Source: Bacillota bacterium
Lineage (GTDB): Bacteria > Bacillota > Clostridia > Tissierellales > Peptoniphilaceae
DNA length: 64,000 bases
Reading direction: 5' to 3'
Assembly: GCA_030532225.1 (NCBI GenBank)
Contig: JAUNLQ010000004.1
Location: 1-64,000, forward strand
Shown here: piece by piece, positions 59,384-64,000 of the stretch
Position numbering within the stretch: the first letter of the stretch is position 1
How the letters are laid out: every line of letters begins with the position of its first letter
Made by a program: the position numbers and the translations under genes
The notes under the pieces: model-generated
Told to the model about the DNA's origin: nothing
Database searches by the model: none
What the model saw: the letters and a program-made list of their open reading frames with translations, nothing else

Positions 59384-62300
59384 TTAATTTACTTGGGCTG
59401 TTTGGTCTGAATCTTCTTCTGCTTCTTCTAGGCTTTCTAGGCTAAGTTTAGATAAGTCTTGGCCTGTTTCCTTGTCATAAATTCCTAGTTTCTTGTATTT
59501 TCTAAGTCCTGTACCTGCTGGTATTAGTTGACCTATTATTACATTTTCTTTTAGACCAACTAGGGCATCTGACTTGCCTTTTATTGATGCATCTGTAAGA
59601 ACCTTAGTTGTTTCTTGGAAAGATGCTGCTGATAGGAAGGATTCTGTTTCTAAGGATGCCTTAGTTATACCCATAAGGGCTGGACTTCCCTTAGCTTCAT
59701 CTAGGCCTTCTTCTCTAGCAATTTCGTTGGCTTCATTAAAGGCATCTACTTTTACAAAAGATCCTGGTAGAAGGTTAGTTCCTCCTGCCTCTTCAACTTT
59801 AATATTGGCTAACATTTGGCGAACAATTACTTCTATGTGTTTGTCGTTAATGTCTACACCTTGAAGTCTATATACCCTTTGTACTTCTTTTAGTATATAG
59901 TCTTGAACTCCTTTTACTCCCTTAATGCGAAGCAAGTCTTGTGGATAAACTGATCCACTAGTTAGCTCATCTCCAGCCTCTACTCTGTCACCATCTTTTA
60001 CTTTTATTATGGCTCCATAGACTATGTTGTACCTTGCAGTATCTCCATTGTCAGCTGTTACTATTACTTCTCTTTTTCTATTTTCACTTTCGATTTTTAC
60101 TGTACCGTCAATTTCTGAAATAATAGCTAGTCCCTTTGGCTTTCTAGCTTCAAAAAGCTCTTCAACTCTAGGAAGACCTTGGGTAATGTCTGATGCTGAT
60201 GCAACACCACCTGTGTGGAAGGTTCTCATTGTAAGCTGAGTTCCAGGTTCACCAATTGATTGAGCTGCTATAATACCAACAGCTTCTCCAAGGCCAACCT
60301 TAGAACCATTGGCTAGGTTCATGCCATAGCAGTGAGAACAGATTCCTCCCTTAGTCTTACAAGCAAAGGCAGTTCTAACTTTTACTTCATTGATACCAGC
60401 TTTTACTATTTTTGATGCAATAGTTGTTGTTATCATTTGGTTTGCACCAATAAGGACTTGGCCAGTTTCTGGATGAAGAATTTCTTCGTGAGTATATCTA
60501 CCAGTAATTCTGTCTTCTAGAGACTCTATAAGTTCCTTGCCATCTACAAAGGCTCTAACTACTGAATACTCATTACTGCCACAGTCTTCTTCTTTAATAA
60601 TTACTTCTTGAGATACGTCTACTAATCTTCTAGTTAAATAACCAGAGTCAGCAGTTCTTAAGGCTGTATCTGCAAGACCCTTTCTAGATCCATGGGTAGA
60701 CATAAAGAACTCTAAAACTGACAAGCCTTCACGGAAGTTAGAAGTAATAGGTACCTCGATAATTCTTCCTGTAGGTGATGCCATAAGTCCACGCATACCT
60801 GCTAGCTGAGAAATTTGGTTCTTGGAACCTCTGGCTCCAGAGTCAGCCATAATAAAGATAGAGTTGTCATAATCGAAGGTGGTCATTACTTTTTCGGTAA
60901 GTCTGTCAGTAACCTTAGACCAAATTTCAATTACTTTTTCATATCTTTCTTCGTCTGAAATAAGTCCTCTTCTGTAGGCTTTTTCATACTTGTCTACTTC
61001 TTTTTCAGCCTGTTCAATCATGTCGTACTTGTCTTCTGGAACGTGAATATCTCCAAAGGAAATTGTAATGGCTCCCTTGGTAGAATATTTATATCCTAAG
61101 GCTTTTACAGTATCAACAAATTCAACAGTTTCCATGTTGCCATGGATTTCATAGGTTTTTTCAATGATTTTTCCAAGTAGGGACTTATTAATTACCCTAT
61201 TTATTTCAAGGCCGTATTTGTCTTCGTCTCTATCTACAAAGCCTAGGTCTTGTTTTATATATTGGTTAATAATAAATCTACCAATAGTACCGTCTATAAG
61301 AACAGACTTGTTGTTTTCGTCTTTGATTCTTAATTTTACATGGGCGTGAATATTAACTGAATTTGTGTTGTAGGCTTGAAGAAGCTCTGCCATATCGGCA
61401 AATACCATTCCGTCTCCCTTAACAGGTTCTTGGGCTTCCATAGTTAGATAATACATACCTAAAACCATGTCCTGGGTAGGAGTTACTATTGGTTTTCCGT
61501 CTTTTAAGCCTAAAACATTGTTAGTTGAAAGCATTAAAAGTCTAGCTTCAGCTTGGGCTTCAGCAGAAAGTGGTAAGTGGACAGCCATTTGGTCCCCGTC
61601 AAAGTCTGCGTTATAAGCAGTACAAGCTAGTGGATGTAGCTTTATAGCCTTACCTTCTACTAAGACTGGCTCAAAGGCTTGGATACCAAGTCTGTGTAGG
61701 GTCGGTGCCCTGTTTAATAAAACTGGGTGGTCCTTAATAACTCTGTCTAGAATATCCCAAACTTGTGGATTTTGTCTTTCTACCATTCTCTTGGCAGATT
61801 TAATGTTGTGAACATAGCCATCTTCTACAAGTTCCTTCATAACATAAGGCTTGAATAATTCAAGGGCCATGGTCTTTGGTAGGCCACATTGGTGGAATTT
61901 AAGTTCTGGACCTACAACAATTACTGAACGTCCAGAGTAGTCAACTCTCTTTCCTAGTAAGTTTTGTCTAAACCTACCTTGTTTACCCTTAAGCATTTCA
62001 GAAAGAGACTTAAGAGGTCTGTTACCAGCTCCAGTAACAGCTCTTCCACGTCTACCGTTGTCGATTAAGGCGTCAACTGCCTCTTGAAGCATCCTTTTTT
62101 CATTTCTAACTATGATTTCTGGTGCTCCTATATCTAATAACTTTTTAAGTCTGTTGTTTCTATTTATAACCCTTCTATAAAGGTCATTTAAATCTGATGT
62201 TGCGAACCTGCCACCATCTAGTTGTACCATAGGTCTTAAATCTGGTGGAATAACTGGAAGAACATCTAAGATCATCCATTCAGGTCTGTTTTTAGAGTTT

Positions 62301-62956
62301 AAAAAGGCTTCAATAATTTCTAGTCTTCTAGAAATTCTTCTCTTCTTTTGGCCCCTTGCATCTTCAAGTTCTGCTCTTAATTCCTGAGATTCTTTTTCTA
62401 GGTCTACCTTTTCTAAAAGATATTTTATGGCTTCAGCACCCATCATAGCTTCGAACTTGTCTCCATGTTCAGCCTTTAGGTCCCTGTATTCCATTTCTCC
62501 TAGTAATTGCTTGTCAAATAAGCCAGTACCATCTTCATGAATTTCTGTTACAACATAAGAAGCATAGTATAAAACTCTTTCAAGTTCTTTTGGGCTCATA
62601 TCAAGAAGAAGGCCCATTCTAGATGGAATTCCCTTGAAATACCAAATGTGAGATACTGGTGTTGCCAGTTCAATATGGCCCATTCTCTCTCTACGAACCT
62701 TGGCCTTAGTTACTTCAACACCGCATTTTTCACAAACTACGCCCTTGTATCTTACTCTTTTATATTTACCACAATTACATTCCCAGTCCTTAACTGGACC
62801 AAAGATTTTTTCACAAAATAGACCTTCTTTTTCAGGTTTTAAGGTTCTATAATTAATGGTCTCTGGTTTTTTTACTTCTCCATAAGACCATTGTCTTATT
62901 TTATCAGATGATGCTAATCCAATTTCTATAGAATTTATTACATCTTTATTTTCCAA
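59384..62956 (-). CDS. rpoC: RNA polymerase beta' subunit
   Basis: A protein of about 1190 residues. The N-terminal zinc site ([20 protein letters not shown]), the catalytic [16 protein letters not shown] with its three Asp, the bridge-helix and trigger-loop regions ([44 protein letters not shown]) and the second zinc site [13 protein letters not shown] are all intact. I favour the TTG at 62954-62956 as start: it has AAGGGAG at a normal distance and matches the family's N-terminus (about ten residues before the conserved IGLAS block). The ATG six codons upstream overlaps that ribosome site. The C-terminus ends in an acidic stretch ([10 protein letters not shown]). It lies 50 bases after rpoB. 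Confidence 0.97.
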   Translation of the reverse strand: MENKDVINSIEIGLASSDKIRQWSYGEVKKPETINYRTLKPEKEGLFCEKIFGPVKDWECNCGKYKRVRYKGVVCEKCGVEVTKAKVRRERMGHIELATPVSHIWYFKGIPSRMGLLLDMSPKELERVLYYASYVVTEIHEDGTGLFDKQLLGEMEYRDLKAEHGDKFEAMMGAEAIKYLLEKVDLEKESQELRAELEDARGQKKRRISRRLEIIEAFLNSKNRPEWMILDVLPVIPPDLRPMVQLDGGRFATSDLNDLYRRVINRNNRLKKLLDIGAPEIIVRNEKRMLQEAVDALIDNGRRGRAVTGAGNRPLKSLSEMLKGKQGRFRQNLLGKRVDYSGRSVIVVGPELKFHQCGLPKTMALELFKPYVMKELVEDGYVHNIKSAKRMVERQNPQVWDILDRVIKDHPVLLNRAPTLHRLGIQAFEPVLVEGKAIKLHPLACTAYNADFDGDQMAVHLPLSAEAQAEARLLMLSTNNVLGLKDGKPIVTPTQDMVLGMYYLTMEAQEPVKGDGMVFADMAELLQAYNTNSVNIHAHVKLRIKDENNKSVLIDGTIGRFIINQYIKQDLGFVDRDEDKYGLEINRVINKSLLGKIIEKTYEIHGNMETVEFVDTVKALGYKYSTKGAITISFGDIHVPEDKYDMIEQAEKEVDKYEKAYRRGLISDEERYEKVIEIWSKVTDRLTEKVMTTFDYDNSIFIMADSGARGSKNQISQLAGMRGLMASPTGRIIEVPITSNFREGLSVLEFFMSTHGSRKGLADTALRTADSGYLTRRLVDVSQEVIIKEEDCGSNEYSVVRAFVDGKELIESLEDRITGRYTHEEILHPETGQVLIGANQMITTTIASKIVKAGINEVKVRTAFACKTKGGICSHCYGMNLANGSKVGLGEAVGIIAAQSIGEPGTQLTMRTFHTGGVASASDITQGLPRVEELFEARKPKGLAIISEIDGTVKIESENRKREVIVTADNGDTARYNIVYGAIIKVKDGDRVEAGDELTSGSVYPQDLLRIKGVKGVQDYILKEVQRVYRLQGVDINDKHIEVIVRQMLANIKVEEAGGTNLLPGSFVKVDAFNEANEIAREEGLDEAKGSPALMGITKASLETESFLSAASFQETTKVLTDASIKGKSDALVGLKENVIIGQLIPAGTGLRKYKKLGIYDKETGQDLSKLSLESLEEAEEDSDQTAQVN

Positions 62957-63006
62957 AAGAGTCGCTCCCTTCATAAAACATTTCTTTCATCTTGCAAAAA
63001 GAAATA

Positions 63007-64000
<994 letters not shown>

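Noticed and set aside
59940-59948. A perfect DnaA box inside rpoC
   Set aside because: A single copy in coding sequence is expected by chance in 64 kb.

Overview
The window looks like chromosomal DNA of a low-GC, AT-rich, anaerobic Firmicute. My best guess is the Tissierellia/Peptoniphilaceae group (Anaerococcus- or Peptoniphilus-like cocci); this is inferred from gene content and order, not from any marker search. Pointers are a dnaE-pfkA-pyk cluster, a sepF-ylmH-lspA-rluD-pyrR cluster, a T-box in front of aspS, amino-acid fermentation genes, two glycyl-radical or activase-type systems, a flavodiiron protein and a UGA-encoded selenoprotein. Almost every gene is on the minus strand, so the replication fork probably enters from the right, where rpoBC lies.

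Layout. 1-5600: start of a pyruvate oxidase, a DUF3783 protein, a PAS/HTH regulator, a degenerate CPBP membrane protein, an NSS sodium symporter and tyrosine phenol-lyase, suggesting uptake and cleavage of tyrosine to phenol, pyruvate and ammonia. 5600-8230: an M42 aminopeptidase, a lipid kinase, and a 535-bp gene-free stretch with a tight cluster of consensus DnaA boxes. 8231-16604: one eight-gene operon joining a YjjI-type glycyl radical enzyme and its activase to cytidine deaminase, a BmpA/Nup nucleoside ABC importer and uridine phosphorylase. 16700-26150: a frameshifted acetyltransferase, a DUF4230 protein, a 1424-residue activase/dehydratase-like fusion, a flavodiiron protein, and a HAD phosphatase/GH25 lysozyme/TtcA-like group. 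26300-32550: pyk, pfkA, dnaE. 32700-37970: a 5'-nucleotidase-like enzyme, a HesB-like selenoprotein on the plus strand, an SLH-domain surface protein and a Met8-like dehydrogenase with an acidic tail. 37975-47342: pyrR, rluD, lspA, ylmH, sepF, ylmE, an HlyD-like protein, gpsA, plsY, der and a DUF512 radical SAM protein. 47400-48710: a split ThrE-type exporter on the plus strand. 48733-59223: rseC-like, aspS with an Asp T-box, then an atypical Mur ligase, hemZ, an MBL hydrolase, dtd, relA and recJ. 59384-64000: rpoC and the 3' part of rpoB.

Most of the window is housekeeping. The items most worth attention are the glycyl radical enzyme heading a nucleoside salvage operon, the selenoprotein that is easily missed because its UGA splits the reading frame, and the DnaA-box cluster far from any replication gene. 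All statements come from reading the sequence by eye; no database search or folding program was run.
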